From positions 1 to 25,400 of the forward strand of contig JASLIH010000033.1 of assembly GCA_030152105.1 (NCBI GenBank): 25,400 nucleotides of DNA, read 5' to 3'. Below are positions 1 through 7,358 of this stretch, in pieces (the stretch's first letter is position 1; every line of letters begins with the position of its first letter). The position numbers were made by a program, and so were the translations under genes. The notes below the pieces were generated by a model. The model was not told where the DNA came from. It did not search any database and was given only the letters and a program-made list of their open reading frames with translations. The DNA is from Actinomycetes bacterium. Its GTDB lineage: Bacteria; Actinomycetota; CALGFH01.

Positions 1-524
1 CGGCGGTCGACCGGACCGGGGCGGCTCGGGTCGACCTGGTCGGCTTCTCGGCCGGCGGGCTGGTGGTCCGGTTGCTGCTGGCCGACCCGGCCCGGGCCCT
101 GCGGGCCCGCCGGGTGGTGCTGCTGGGCACGCCCAACCACGGCACCGAGCTGGCCGGGGTGGCGGCCGCTCTCGACCCCAGCCTGTGCGCGACCAGCGTC
201 TGCCAGCTCGCTCCCGGGTCGTCGCTGCTGGCCGGGCTGAACCGGGGCGACGAGACGCCGCCGGGGCCGCAGTTCTTCAGCATCTGGACGGCGCTTGACC
301 GGACGGTCACCCCGCCGGCCACAGCTGTCCTGGACGGCGCGGCCAACATCCGGGTTCAGGACGTGTGCGCCGCCTCCCGCCTCGGCCACGGCGGGCTGGT
401 CACCGACCCGCTGGCCCTCGGCCTGGTCGTGGAGGCGCTGGCCGGGACCCTGCCCGAGCGGCCCGGGGCGGACGACTGCGCCGCCCTGCAGGCCGCCGGC
501 GCGGCCGCGGCACGGAGCCGTTGA
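1..524 (+). CDS. Lipase/esterase-like alpha/beta hydrolase, C-terminal part (5' truncated by window edge)
   Basis: The reading frame is open from base 3, so the N-terminus lies outside the window. The first visible residues carry a nucleophile elbow (VDLVGFSAGGLVVRLLL, GxSxG with Ser in GFSAGG), followed by a VVLLGTPNHGTELA segment. That combination is typical of class 2 / EstA-LipA type triacylglycerol lipases and PGAP1-like hydrolases. A C-terminal HGGLVTDP stretch could supply the catalytic histidine. A DPSLCATSVCQLAPGSS segment has two cysteines that may form a disulfide, as in secreted lipases. Any signal peptide would be off the edge. The TGA stop overlaps the -35 hexamer of the next gene's promoter. 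The fold is fairly certain; the substrate is not. Confidence 0.75.
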   Translation, partial: AVDRTGAARVDLVGFSAGGLVVRLLLADPARALRARRVVLLGTPNHGTELAGVAAALDPSLCATSVCQLAPGSSLLAGLNRGDETPPGPQFFSIWTALDRTVTPPATAVLDGAANIRVQDVCAASRLGHGGLVTDPLALGLVVEALAGTLPERPGADDCAALQAAGAAAARSR

Positions 525-549
525 CGTGCTTGGGTTGCCGGCCTAGCGT
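521..549 (+). promoter_or_regulatory. Sigma-70-type promoter of the S8 peptidase gene
   Basis: TTGACG (521-526), a 17-nt spacer and TAGCGT (544-549) match the housekeeping -35/-10 layout. Transcription would start near 556, leaving a leader of about 29 nt with a purine-rich GAAGGGG ribosome-binding region before the ATG at 585. The -35 overlaps the stop codon of the upstream hydrolase gene. Confidence 0.6.
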
Positions 550-584
550 GCAGCAAGACCGCCGCCGCGGGGAAGGGGAAGCCC

Positions 585-1958
585 ATGCGCGTTCTCGTCC
601 AGTTCCGGTCCTCACCGGCGGCGCACGCCGCCACCCTGCGCGGGGAGGCCATGCCCTCCTTCGCCGCCACCGCCGCCGAGCCGATCCCGGGGCTGGTCAT
701 CGACCCGGCCTACAACCCGGTGCAGGTGCCGACCCCCCAGACCGACGAGCCGGGCGCCAGCCCCTACCGGTACTCGCCCGCGGTGAGCTTCTCGATGGCC
801 CTCGAGGAGGCCACCTACCTGGTCAGGGGGACCGTCCCCGACGACCCGGACGACCAGCGGGCCGCCGTGGCCGAGGCCACCGCCCGGCCCGAGGTCGTCG
901 GGGTGTACTCCGACCCGGTGATCTCCACCTGCCTGGTCTGCCCGGGGGACCCGGCGGTCGGCAACGACCAGGACGTCGCCACCCAGCTCGGGGTCAAGGC
1001 GCTGGCCGACGCCGGCATGGACGGCTACCGGGTGCCGGTGGCGATCGTCGACACCGGCATCAACTTGGCCTACCTCGAGTCCAAGGGCCGCGACCCCAAG
1101 TTCTCACGGCAGCGGAGCTGGGCCCCGGCCGGGGTGGCGACCAGGCCAGGCCAGCACCCGGTCGGCCACGGCACCATGTGCGCCTTCGACGTCGGCATCG
1201 CCGCCCCCAAGGCGACCCTGCTCGACCACGCCCTGCTGCTGTCGGAGACCCCGGGCGAGACGGCCATGTCGGGGCTGCTGTCGGACGCCGTGCTGTCGTA
1301 CTCCCGGCTGCTCGAGATCATCCAGGCGATCCCGGCCAGCCGCCGGTCCCTGGTGGTCAACAACAGCTGGGGGATGTTCTCCCCCAGCTGGGACTTCCCC
1401 GTCGGCCACCCTGGCAACTACTCCGACAACCCAGCCCACCCGTTCAACGTGATCGTGGCCAGCCTGGAGTCGGCCGGGGCCGACATCCTGTTCGCGGCCG
1501 GCAACTGCGGCCGGGACTGCCCCGACGGTCGCTGCCAGTTCGGCACGAGCCGGCCCATCTGCGGGGCCAACTCCCACCCGAGCGTCCTGTCGGTGGCCGG
1601 GGTCGACACCCGCATGCGCCGGGTCGGCTACTCCTCCCAGGGGCCGGGGCGCATCGACCCCGACAAGCCCGACCTGTCCGCCTACACCCATTTCACGGGC
1701 TCGGGGGTGTACCCGGCCGACGGCGGCACCTCGGCCGCCTGCCCGGTCGCGACCGGGGTGGTGGCGGCCGTCCGCGAGAAGTACCCGTCGTCGGTGCTGG
1801 CCCCGGCCGAGCTGCGGGCCCTGCTGTTCAAGACGGCCCAGGACCTGGGCGGCACCGGCTTCGACCACGACTTCGGCTGGGGCGTGATCGACGGCACCGC
1901 CCTGACCGCCAGCCTGGCCGGGGTCAAGCGGTCCAGCCGCAGCCGGGCCCGGCGGTGA
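585..1958 (+). CDS. S8 (subtilisin-family) serine peptidase
   Basis: The 457-residue protein has a complete subtilase triad: Asp156 in VAIVDTG, His195 in VGHGTMCA and Ser383 in GGTSAACPVATG. The oxyanion Asn307 is in ILFAAGNCG. Residues 1 to about 118 form an N-terminal domain that resembles the small protein encoded directly downstream, in the position of an I9-type propeptide. No signal peptide or membrane segment is visible, so the enzyme may act in the cytoplasm or leave by a non-classical route. Cysteine pairs at 116/119 and 308/312/317/326 are unusual for subtilases and could form disulfides or bind metal. The ATG at 585 follows GAAGGGG with 6-nt spacing and lies behind a good promoter. 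Family assignment is secure; substrate unknown. Confidence 0.92.
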   Translation: MRVLVQFRSSPAAHAATLRGEAMPSFAATAAEPIPGLVIDPAYNPVQVPTPQTDEPGASPYRYSPAVSFSMALEEATYLVRGTVPDDPDDQRAAVAEATARPEVVGVYSDPVISTCLVCPGDPAVGNDQDVATQLGVKALADAGMDGYRVPVAIVDTGINLAYLESKGRDPKFSRQRSWAPAGVATRPGQHPVGHGTMCAFDVGIAAPKATLLDHALLLSETPGETAMSGLLSDAVLSYSRLLEIIQAIPASRRSLVVNNSWGMFSPSWDFPVGHPGNYSDNPAHPFNVIVASLESAGADILFAAGNCGRDCPDGRCQFGTSRPICGANSHPSVLSVAGVDTRMRRVGYSSQGPGRIDPDKPDLSAYTHFTGSGVYPADGGTSAACPVATGVVAAVREKYPSSVLAPAELRALLFKTAQDLGGTGFDHDFGWGVIDGTALTASLAGVKRSSRSRARR

Positions 1959-1959
1959 C

Positions 1960-2223
1960 ATGCCCCGGGTGATGGTGACCCTGCGGCTGGCGCCGGAGCA
2001 GGCGTCCCTGGCCGAGGTGCGAGACCTCCTCGGCCTCACCCCCGATGAGGTCGACCCCGCCTTCGGGGTGGTCAACATCAGCCCGGCCGAGCACCTCTAC
2101 ACCATCCTGGTCGACGAGGCCGCGGCCGGCCGGATCGCCGACGCCGAGCCGGTCGAGGGCGTCTACGGCAACCCCCGCGTCGAGCCGTTCGGCCCCCCTG
2201 AGGAGGACCAGAGCAGCCCTTGA
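1960..2223 (+). CDS. Small protein homologous to the S8 peptidase prodomain (putative I9-like inhibitor/chaperone)
   Basis: The 87-residue protein starts one base after the peptidase stop (TGA-C-ATG), so the two are surely co-transcribed. Three collinear blocks match the peptidase N-terminus. RVMVTLRLAP (3-11) matches RVLVQFRSSP. VDPAFGVVNI (31-40) matches IDPAYNPVQV (39-48). VEGVYGNPRV (65-74) matches VVGVYSDPVI (104-113). The last block resembles the strand at the C-terminal end of I9 propeptides that sits in the subtilase active site. I infer a free-standing prodomain that inhibits the peptidase or helps it fold, like known fungal I9 inhibitors. No signal peptide is visible. Gene reality is likely from the tight spacing; function is inferred. 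Confidence 0.75.
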   Translation: MPRVMVTLRLAPEQASLAEVRDLLGLTPDEVDPAFGVVNISPAEHLYTILVDEAAAGRIADAEPVEGVYGNPRVEPFGPPEEDQSSP

Positions 2224-2251
2224 CCGGGCAGGCGTCACCCCCGCCGTTCGG

Positions 2252-2316
2252 CGTCGGGGCCCCTTCCGGGAGGGTAGCCCGACGCCCGGGCGGGGTGCGA
2301 ACCGTTGTCCACAGGC
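2252..2316 (-). repeat. DnaA-box/GC-hairpin repeat, copy C
   Basis: Read on the minus strand, this begins with CTGTGGACAAC, whose complement TTGTCCACA (2305-2313) is a perfect actinobacterial DnaA-box consensus. About 30 nt later comes GGGCTACCCTCCC and a short CCC/GGG inverted repeat. The same order and spacing occur at 15135-15220 and 24449-24535. It lies in the gap between two convergent genes. Confidence 0.5.
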
Positions 2317-2361
2317 CAGGGCCGAGGGCTAGGGCCCGAGGGCCAGGGCCGAGGGCTAGGG
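2314..2361. repeat. 27-bp tandem repeat (about 1.8 copies)
   Basis: A 21-nt string rich in AGGGC occurs identically at 2314-2334 and 2341-2361, so the period is 27 bp. The second copy covers the stop codon (2356-2358) of the minus-strand coiled-coil gene. It overlaps the edge of repeat copy C. Replication slippage is the simplest origin. Confidence 0.7.
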
Positions 2362-3207
2362 ACGGCTCGAGACCCACTCCTCGACCAGGCGGTCGAGCTC
2401 GTAGGTGGCTCTGGCGATCCGCAGCCCGGCGCAGCGTAGCGCCTCCCAGGCCGGGCCGACCCCGGCGGCCGCGTCGGCCCGGGCGGCACGGGCGTGCTCC
2501 AGGGCCCGCCAGTCGGCCCCGGCCCGCGCCGCCAGCAGCCCGTCCAGGGCCACCTTGGCCAGCTCGGTGGCGTGCATCAGGTCGAGCTCGGCCTGGTCGT
2601 TGGCCCCCCTGGCCTGGTCGATCGCCCCTCTGGCCTCGGTAGTCCGCTTGGTGAAGGCCCGGTGGGCCGGCTCGTCCGGCTCGTGCCGGCCGGCCTCGGC
2701 CACGCGCGCCTCCAGGGCCCGGACCCGCTGCTCGGCCCGTTCCACGGCCAGCCGGCACTCGCGCACCCACTGCTCGTCGGCGCCGCGGCGGTCCCTGGCC
2801 GCGTCGGCCAGGCCGGGCGTCTCGGCGGGCTGCTCGTCGCTGTCGGCCTGCTCGTCCTCGGGCGCTTCCTCGTCGCCGGACCCGGCCGCCCGCTCCAGCT
2901 TCTCCTTGACGGTGGCGTCGGGCAGCGGCTCCACATCGCGGATGTTGGCCAGCGCCCTGGCCAGGCTGGCCTCGGCCGCCTGAAGGGTCGCCTTGGCCGC
3001 CTGGCGGTCGGCCCGGGCCAGCTTGAGCTCGGCCCGGAGCAGCTCGGTGGGCAGCGCGTCCAGCCGCATCGACGCCTCGACCAGGGCTTCCTCGTCGCTG
3101 GCCTTGGCCAGGTCGACCAGGCGGACGGCCAGCATGGACCGTTCGTCCTTCAGCGCCTTGACGGCCGTCCGGGCCGCCTGGAGGCGCTCGTAGGGGTCAG
3201 GTGGCAC
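2356..3207 (-). CDS. Alanine-rich coiled-coil protein of unknown function
   Basis: I do not recognise this 283-residue protein. It is almost entirely helical and charged: residues about 5-90 and 135-275 have heptad-like Ala/Leu/Glu/Arg patterns typical of coiled coils. They are separated by a very acidic, probably disordered linker (about 108-131, GSGDEEAPEDEQ and similar). No signal peptide, membrane span or catalytic motif is visible. The GTG start at 3207 is supported by AAGGAGG (3217-3223), 9 nt upstream. A TTGACA on the minus strand at 3281-3286 may be its -35. It is convergent with the prodomain gene and divergent from the VOC gene. A structural or scaffold role is possible but unsupported. 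Confidence 0.75.
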   Translation of the reverse strand: MPPDPYERLQAARTAVKALKDERSMLAVRLVDLAKASDEEALVEASMRLDALPTELLRAELKLARADRQAAKATLQAAEASLARALANIRDVEPLPDATVKEKLERAAGSGDEEAPEDEQADSDEQPAETPGLADAARDRRGADEQWVRECRLAVERAEQRVRALEARVAEAGRHEPDEPAHRAFTKRTTEARGAIDQARGANDQAELDLMHATELAKVALDGLLAARAGADWRALEHARAARADAAAGVGPAWEALRCAGLRIARATYELDRLVEEWVSSRP

Positions 3208-3256
3208 CGGTACCGACCTCCTTGGGCGGCATGGGGGAAGGCCGCCCGCTCCCCCC

Positions 3257-3286
3257 TTGATGCCTGCTCGGAGTGCGGATTGTCAA
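3257..3286 (-). promoter_or_regulatory. Possible promoter of the coiled-coil gene
   Basis: On the minus strand a consensus -35 TTGACA (3286-3281) is followed after 18 nt by CATCAA (3262-3257), a weak -10. The -35 is perfect, the -10 poor. A leader of about 40 nt would contain the AAGGAGG site. Confidence 0.35.
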
Positions 3287-3297
3287 GCCGGGGCGCC

Positions 3298-3326
3298 TTG
3301 ACGCGGCCCGACAGCGCCGGTTTGAT
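3298..3326 (+). promoter_or_regulatory. Promoter of the VOC gene, probably leaderless
   Basis: TTGACG (3298-3303), a 17-nt spacer and TTTGAT (3321-3326) lie 7 nt before the ATG at 3334. Transcription would start at or next to that ATG. This favours the 3334 start over the in-frame ATG at 3325, which would lie inside the -10. Confidence 0.5.
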
Positions 3327-3333
3327 GCTCTCC

Positions 3334-3753
3334 ATGAGCGAGATCACCGTGCTCGGCCTGGACAACGTGCTGCTGGACGTCGGCGACCTCGAGGTCGCCA
3401 AGGGGTTCTACGCCGGCCGCCTCGGCCTCGGGGTGAAGTTCGACTTCCCCGACGCCGGGGTCGTCGGGTTCCGGCTTGGCGACGAGGAGGCTGGCCTGGT
3501 CGTGCGGGCCGGCGACGTCGCCCCGGGTCCGCCCCGGTCCTCGCCGCGGCTGTGGCTGGAGGTCCCGGACGCCCGGGCCGCCGGCAAGGCGCTGGCCGCG
3601 GCCGGGGTGGGCCTGCTCGGCGAGCCCCGCGAGCTCCGCACCGGCTGGCTGGTCGAGGTCGCCGACCCCTGGGGCAATGTGATCGGCCTGACCGACTACC
3701 TGCTGGCCCCCGAGCGGGCCCGCCAGCGCGAGGACGGGCAGCCACCGCGTTGA
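3334..3753 (+). CDS. VOC (glyoxalase/bleomycin-resistance/dioxygenase) family protein
   Basis: The 139-residue protein has the two-module VOC pattern. Module 1 is LDNVLLDVGDLEVAKGFYAGRLGLGVKFDF (about 9-38). Module 2 is SPRLWLEVPDARAAGKALAAAGV (about 71-93), followed by VEVADPWGNVIGLTDY (about 109-124). VOC proteins are small metal-dependent lyases, isomerases, dioxygenases or drug-binding proteins. The usual first metal histidine near the N-terminus is not evident here, so the chemistry cannot be assigned. It ends 16 nt before the amidohydrolase gene and is probably co-transcribed with it. The open frame extends far upstream only because the DNA is GC-rich and stop-poor; that extension is antisense to the coiled-coil gene and was not accepted. 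Confidence 0.85.
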   Translation: MSEITVLGLDNVLLDVGDLEVAKGFYAGRLGLGVKFDFPDAGVVGFRLGDEEAGLVVRAGDVAPGPPRSSPRLWLEVPDARAAGKALAAAGVGLLGEPRELRTGWLVEVADPWGNVIGLTDYLLAPERARQREDGQPPR

Positions 3754-3769
3754 CCGCCAGGCCGCGCCC

Positions 3770-4981
3770 ATGACCAGGACGCTGCTCTCTGGCGGGCGGG
3801 TGTTCGACGGCACCGGCGCCCCGCCAGCCGCCGCCGACGTGCTCGTCGAGGACGGCCGCATCCTGGAGGTCGGGCCCGGGCTCGACGGCGACGAGGCCGT
3901 CGACCTGGGCGGCCGCCACCTGCTGCCGGGGCTGTTCGACTGCCACACCCACGTGACCCTGTCCAGCATCGACCTGATGGGCATGCTCCAGAAGCCGTTC
4001 TCCTACCGCTTCTACGAGACCGCCGAGAACCTGGGCGCCACCCTGGCCGCCGGCATCACCTGCGTGCGGGACGCGGCCGGGGCCGACGCCGGGATCAAGC
4101 GGGCGGTGGAGGACGGGCTGGTCCAGGGGCCGCGGCTGCAGATCTCACTGACCCTGCTCACTCAGACCGGCGGCCACGGCGACGGCTGGTACCCCTCGGG
4201 ACAGGAGCTCAACTTCTGGCCCGTCTACCCGGGCATGCCCGACGGCCTGGTCGACGGGCCCGAGGCCATGCGCCGCAAGGTTCGCGAGCTGGTCAGGGCG
4301 GGGGCCGACGTCATCAAGGTCGCGACCAGCGGCGGCGTCCTGTCCCCGACCGACGACCCCCGCCACGCCCACTTCCGCGACGACGAGCTGACCGCCCTGG
4401 TCGGCGAGGCGGCCGCCGCCGGCCGCTGGGTGATGGCCCACGCCCAGGGCAGCGACGGCATCAAGGCGGCCGTCCGGGCCGGGGTCCGCTCGATCGAGCA
4501 CGGCATCTACCTGGACGACGAGGCCATCGAGCTGATGCTGGACCGGGGTACCTGGCTGGTCCCGACCCTGGTCGCGCCCCGGGGGGTGCTGGCCGCGGCC
4601 GAGGCCGGCCTGCCTATCCCGGAGGCGGCCCGGCGCAAGGCCGTTGAGGTGTCCGAGGCCCACGCCGACTCCTTCCGGCGGGCCGTCGCCGCCGGGGTCA
4701 AGGTGGCCATGGGGACCGACAGCGGCATCACCCCGCACGGCCGCAACCTGGCCGAGCTGGAGCTGATGGCCAAGGGCGGCATGGCCCCGGCCCAGGTGCT
4801 GGCCGCCACCACCTCGTCGGCGGCCGAGCTGCTCGGGGTGGCCGGCGAGCTCGGCACCTTGGCCCCGGGCAAGCTGGCCGACCTGGTGGTGGTCGACGGC
4901 GACCCGTTCGAGCTGGCCACCGTCGGCGACCGCATCGCCGCCGTGGTCAAGGACGGCCGCCTGGTCGCCGGCCACGTGTGA
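3770..4981 (+). CDS. Metal-dependent amidohydrolase (imidazolonepropionase/prolidase-like)
   Basis: The 403-residue protein shows the amidohydrolase TIM-barrel metal ligands in order: His59 and His61 (LLPGLFDCHTH), Lys183 (DVIKVATSGG, likely the carbamylated bridging lysine), His224 (VMAHAQG), His244 (SIEHG) and Asp317 (AMGTDSGIT). The C-terminal strand returns to the small beta-sandwich (LGTLAPGKLADLVVVDGDP). This set matches the subgroup of Xaa-Pro dipeptidases, carboxypeptidases and imidazolonepropionase-like enzymes that hydrolyse amide bonds in peptides or cyclic amides. It follows the VOC gene by 16 nt. Its stop is only 8 nt from the convergent aminotransferase stop. The family is secure; the exact substrate cannot be read from sequence. 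Confidence 0.9.
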   Translation: MTRTLLSGGRVFDGTGAPPAAADVLVEDGRILEVGPGLDGDEAVDLGGRHLLPGLFDCHTHVTLSSIDLMGMLQKPFSYRFYETAENLGATLAAGITCVRDAAGADAGIKRAVEDGLVQGPRLQISLTLLTQTGGHGDGWYPSGQELNFWPVYPGMPDGLVDGPEAMRRKVRELVRAGADVIKVATSGGVLSPTDDPRHAHFRDDELTALVGEAAAAGRWVMAHAQGSDGIKAAVRAGVRSIEHGIYLDDEAIELMLDRGTWLVPTLVAPRGVLAAAEAGLPIPEAARRKAVEVSEAHADSFRRAVAAGVKVAMGTDSGITPHGRNLAELELMAKGGMAPAQVLAATTSSAAELLGVAGELGTLAPGKLADLVVVDGDPFELATVGDRIAAVVKDGRLVAGHV

Positions 4982-4989
4982 AGCGACGG

Positions 4990-5886
4990 TCAGCGCACGC
5001 CGGTGGCCAGGTGGCGGAGGCCGGCCTGGAGGCTGGCGGCGCTGGGGCCGGGGCGGCCGTCGCCGATGGGGGTGCCGTCGAGCTCGATCACGGGCATGAC
5101 CTCGCGGGTCGAGCTGGAGAGGAAGGCCTCGTCGGCGACGCCAACGTCCTCGGCGGTGAAGACGCCCTCAAGGACCTTGAGGCCGAGGACGGGGGCAAGG
5201 TCGCAGAGCACGGCCCGGGTGATGCCGGCGAGGATGCCCAGGTCGAGCGATGGCGTGAACAAGGTCTGGCCGGAGCGCCACCAGAGGTTGGCCGTCGGGG
5301 CCTCCAGCAGCTCGCCGCCCAGCCCGACCAGGACGGCGTCGTCGGCGCCGCGGGCCCTGGCCGCGCGCTGGGCGGCCATGTTGGTGGCGTAGCTGATGCT
5401 CTTGACCCCGGGCAGCAGCCACGGCGAGGCCGCCCTGACCAGCGGGTCGGCGGCGGTGGTGAGCAGGACCAGCCGGAGCCCGCGGCGCCGGTCGTCCTCG
5501 AAGGAGGCCGGGAGCTCGGTGCAGATGGCGAACGCCGCCGGGCCGCCGTCCCCGGGGCCGGAGCCATCGGGTGAGGCGGGCGGCTCCTCGCGGCCCCGGG
5601 TGCAGATGAGGCGCAGGACGGCGTCGCCGTTCCCGGCCTCGGCGACGGCCCGGGTGGCCAGCTCCTCCAGGCCGCCGGGAAGGGGCAGCTCCAGGGCGGC
5701 GGCCGAGGCGGCCAGGCGGTCCAGGTGCTCGCGGAGCCGGAACGGCCGGCCGGCGTAGACGCGCAGGGCCTCGAACACCGCGTCGCCCCGGACCAGGGCG
5801 AGGTCGAGCGGGTCGAGGGCTGGCTGGCCACCCACCCCGCCGCCGGCCACGCCCGGGCCGGCGGCGACGACGGCGAGCACGCGCAT
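4990..5886 (-). CDS. Class IV PLP aminotransferase / aminodeoxychorismate lyase family
   Basis: The 298-residue protein has the fold-type IV signature. The likely PLP lysine is Lys162 in LPGVKSISYATNMAAQ. Glu195 is in ELLEAPTANLWW, phosphate-binding GILAGITR lies at 217-224, and SSSTREVMPV at 257-266. Branched-chain aminotransferases (IlvE), D-amino acid transaminases and 4-amino-4-deoxychorismate lyase (PabC) share this fold. The length and the compact N-terminus (ALVRGDAVFEALRVYAGRPFRLREHLDRL) look closer to PabC or D-amino acid transaminase than to long IlvE. The start lies 5 nt after the glyQS stop, so it is almost certainly translated from the same message. Specificity is unresolved. Confidence 0.85.
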   Translation of the reverse strand: MRVLAVVAAGPGVAGGGVGGQPALDPLDLALVRGDAVFEALRVYAGRPFRLREHLDRLAASAAALELPLPGGLEELATRAVAEAGNGDAVLRLICTRGREEPPASPDGSGPGDGGPAAFAICTELPASFEDDRRRGLRLVLLTTAADPLVRAASPWLLPGVKSISYATNMAAQRAARARGADDAVLVGLGGELLEAPTANLWWRSGQTLFTPSLDLGILAGITRAVLCDLAPVLGLKVLEGVFTAEDVGVADEAFLSSSTREVMPVIELDGTPIGDGRPGPSAASLQAGLRHLATGVR

Positions 5887-5891
5887 CGCGG

Positions 5892-7253
5892 CTACCGGGG
5901 CAGCCGCTCCTCCAGGTACCCGACCAGGCGGTCGAGGCCGACCCGGTCCTGGGTCATGGTGTCGCGGTCGCGGACGGTGACAGCCCGGTCACCGAGCGAG
6001 TCGAAGTCGACGGTGACGCAGAACGGCGTCCCGATCTCGTCCTGGCGGCGGTAGCGGCGGCCGATCGAACGGGCGTCGTCGTAGTCGATCATCCAGCGCT
6101 CGCGCAGCGGGGCCGCGACCTCGCGGGCCATCGGGTTGAGCTGCTCGTTGCGCGACAGGGGGAGCACGGCCACCTTGATCGGGGCCAGCCGTGGGTCGAA
6201 GCGCAGCACGGTGCGCTTCTCGGTCCCGCCCGAGGCGGTCGGTGCCTCCTCCTCGCGGTAGGCGTCGACCAGGAAGGCCAGGGCCGAGCGGTCGGCCCCG
6301 GCCGACGGCTCGACCACGTACGGGATGTAGCGGGTGTCGGTCTCCTGGTCGTGGTAGGAGAGGTCCTGGCCGGAGAACTTCTGGTGCTGGGACAGGTCGT
6401 AGTCGGCCCGGTTGGCGATCCCCTCCAGCTCCGACCAGCCGAACGGGAACTTGTACTCGATGTCGACCGCCCGCTTGGCGTAGTGGGCCAGTTCCTCGGG
6501 GCCGTGGGGCCGCAGCCGCACGTTCTCCTCGCGCATCCCCAGGTCCAGGTACCAGGACCGGCGCTCGGAGATCCAGCGGTCGAGCCAGGCCTCGTCGGTG
6601 CCCGGCTCGACGAAGAACTCGAGCTCCATCTGCTCGAACTCGCGGGTCCGGAAGATGAAGTTCCCCGGGGTGATCTCGTTACGGAACGCCTTGCCGATCT
6701 GGGCGATCCCGAACGGGATCTTCTTGCGGCTGACCTGCTGGATGATGGGGAAGTCGACGAAGATCCCCTGGGCCGTCTCGGGCCGCAGCCAGACCACGGC
6801 CGAGGCGTCCTCGACCGGCCCCATGAAGGTCTTGAACATCAGGTTGAAGTTGCGGGGGTCGGTGAACGGCCCGCTGCCGCAGTTGGGGCACTTGAGCTCG
6901 CCCTCGGCCGGCGGCCGGCCGTGCTTGGCCTCGAACGCCTCGATCAGGTGGTCCTCGCGGAAGCGCTGGTGGCAGTTGGTGCACTCGACCAGCGGGTCGG
7001 AGAACGACTCCAGGTGCCCGGAGGCCTCCCAGACCCGGGGGGCCATGATGATGGCCGCGTCCTGGCCGACCACGTCGTCGCGCAGCTGCACGATCGAGCG
7101 CCACCAGGCCTTCTTGATGTTGTTCTTCAGCTCGACCCCGAGCGGACCGTAGTCGTAGCTCGATCGGATCCCGCCGTAGATCTCGCTCGACTGGAAGGCG
7201 AAGCCGCGGCGCTTGGCCAGGTTGACGATCGCGTCCATTGGGTCGCTGGGCAC
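5892..7253 (-). CDS. glyQS: Glycyl-tRNA synthetase, single-chain alpha2 type
   Basis: This is the class II enzyme that charges tRNA(Gly) with glycine. Of 453 residues, 1 to about 90 hold the motif 1 region ([20 protein letters not shown]). A zinc-ribbon insert has Cys91/Cys94 and Cys122/Cys125. Motif 2 is FRNEITPG...[14 protein letters not shown] (190-214) and motif 3 is [14 protein letters not shown] (315-328). The anticodon-binding domain starts near 352 ([14 protein letters not shown]). All are intact and the length is normal for bacterial single-chain GlyRS. The GTG at 7253 is chosen because AGGAAGG lies 8 nt upstream; the downstream in-frame ATG at 7238 has no such site. It is the first gene of a pair with the class IV aminotransferase. 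Confidence 0.96.
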   Translation of the reverse strand: MPSDPMDAIVNLAKRRGFAFQSSEIYGGIRSSYDYGPLGVELKNNIKKAWWRSIVQLRDDVVGQDAAIIMAPRVWEASGHLESFSDPLVECTNCHQRFREDHLIEAFEAKHGRPPAEGELKCPNCGSGPFTDPRNFNLMFKTFMGPVEDASAVVWLRPETAQGIFVDFPIIQQVSRKKIPFGIAQIGKAFRNEITPGNFIFRTREFEQMELEFFVEPGTDEAWLDRWISERRSWYLDLGMREENVRLRPHGPEELAHYAKRAVDIEYKFPFGWSELEGIANRADYDLSQHQKFSGQDLSYHDQETDTRYIPYVVEPSAGADRSALAFLVDAYREEEAPTASGGTEKRTVLRFDPRLAPIKVAVLPLSRNEQLNPMAREVAAPLRERWMIDYDDARSIGRRYRRQDEIGTPFCVTVDFDSLGDRAVTVRDRDTMTQDRVGLDRLVGYLEERLPR

Positions 7254-7276
7254 TGGGAGAGCCTTCCTGTCCGCCT

Positions 7277-7295
7277 CCGGCGATGGCTTCGCCGG
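7277..7295 (-). promoter_or_regulatory. Hairpin in the glyQS leader
   Basis: A perfect 7-bp inverted repeat (CCGGCGA / TCGCCGG) with a 5-nt loop lies about 24 nt upstream of the glyQS GTG. It has no U-tract, and I see no T-box specifier structure. It could be an end-of-transcript signal for the ALDH-like gene or a leader element of glyQS. Confidence 0.4.
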
Positions 7296-7320
7296 CGGTC
7301 ACTGTGCTGGGTCTACCGCC

Positions 7321-7326
7321 ATGCTA
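7321..7326 (-). promoter_or_regulatory. Possible -10 hexamer for glyQS
   Basis: TAGCAT on the minus strand matches four of six consensus bases. It would start transcription near 7314, giving a leader of about 60 nt that includes the 7277-7295 hairpin. The -35 at the right distance is weak (AAATTG). Confidence 0.3.
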
Positions 7327-7358
7327 CCCGACGCGATCCAGACAATTTCTCCGGCTGG

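Noticed and set aside
2494..3333. Long upstream extension of the VOC frame
   Set aside because: It is antisense to the coiled-coil gene, which has a strong ribosome-binding site, and adds no VOC sequence. The GC-rich DNA makes such stop-free stretches common.
7254..7358. T-box riboswitch in front of glyQS
   Set aside because: The 105-nt gap has one simple hairpin but no recognisable T-box sequence or specifier loop.
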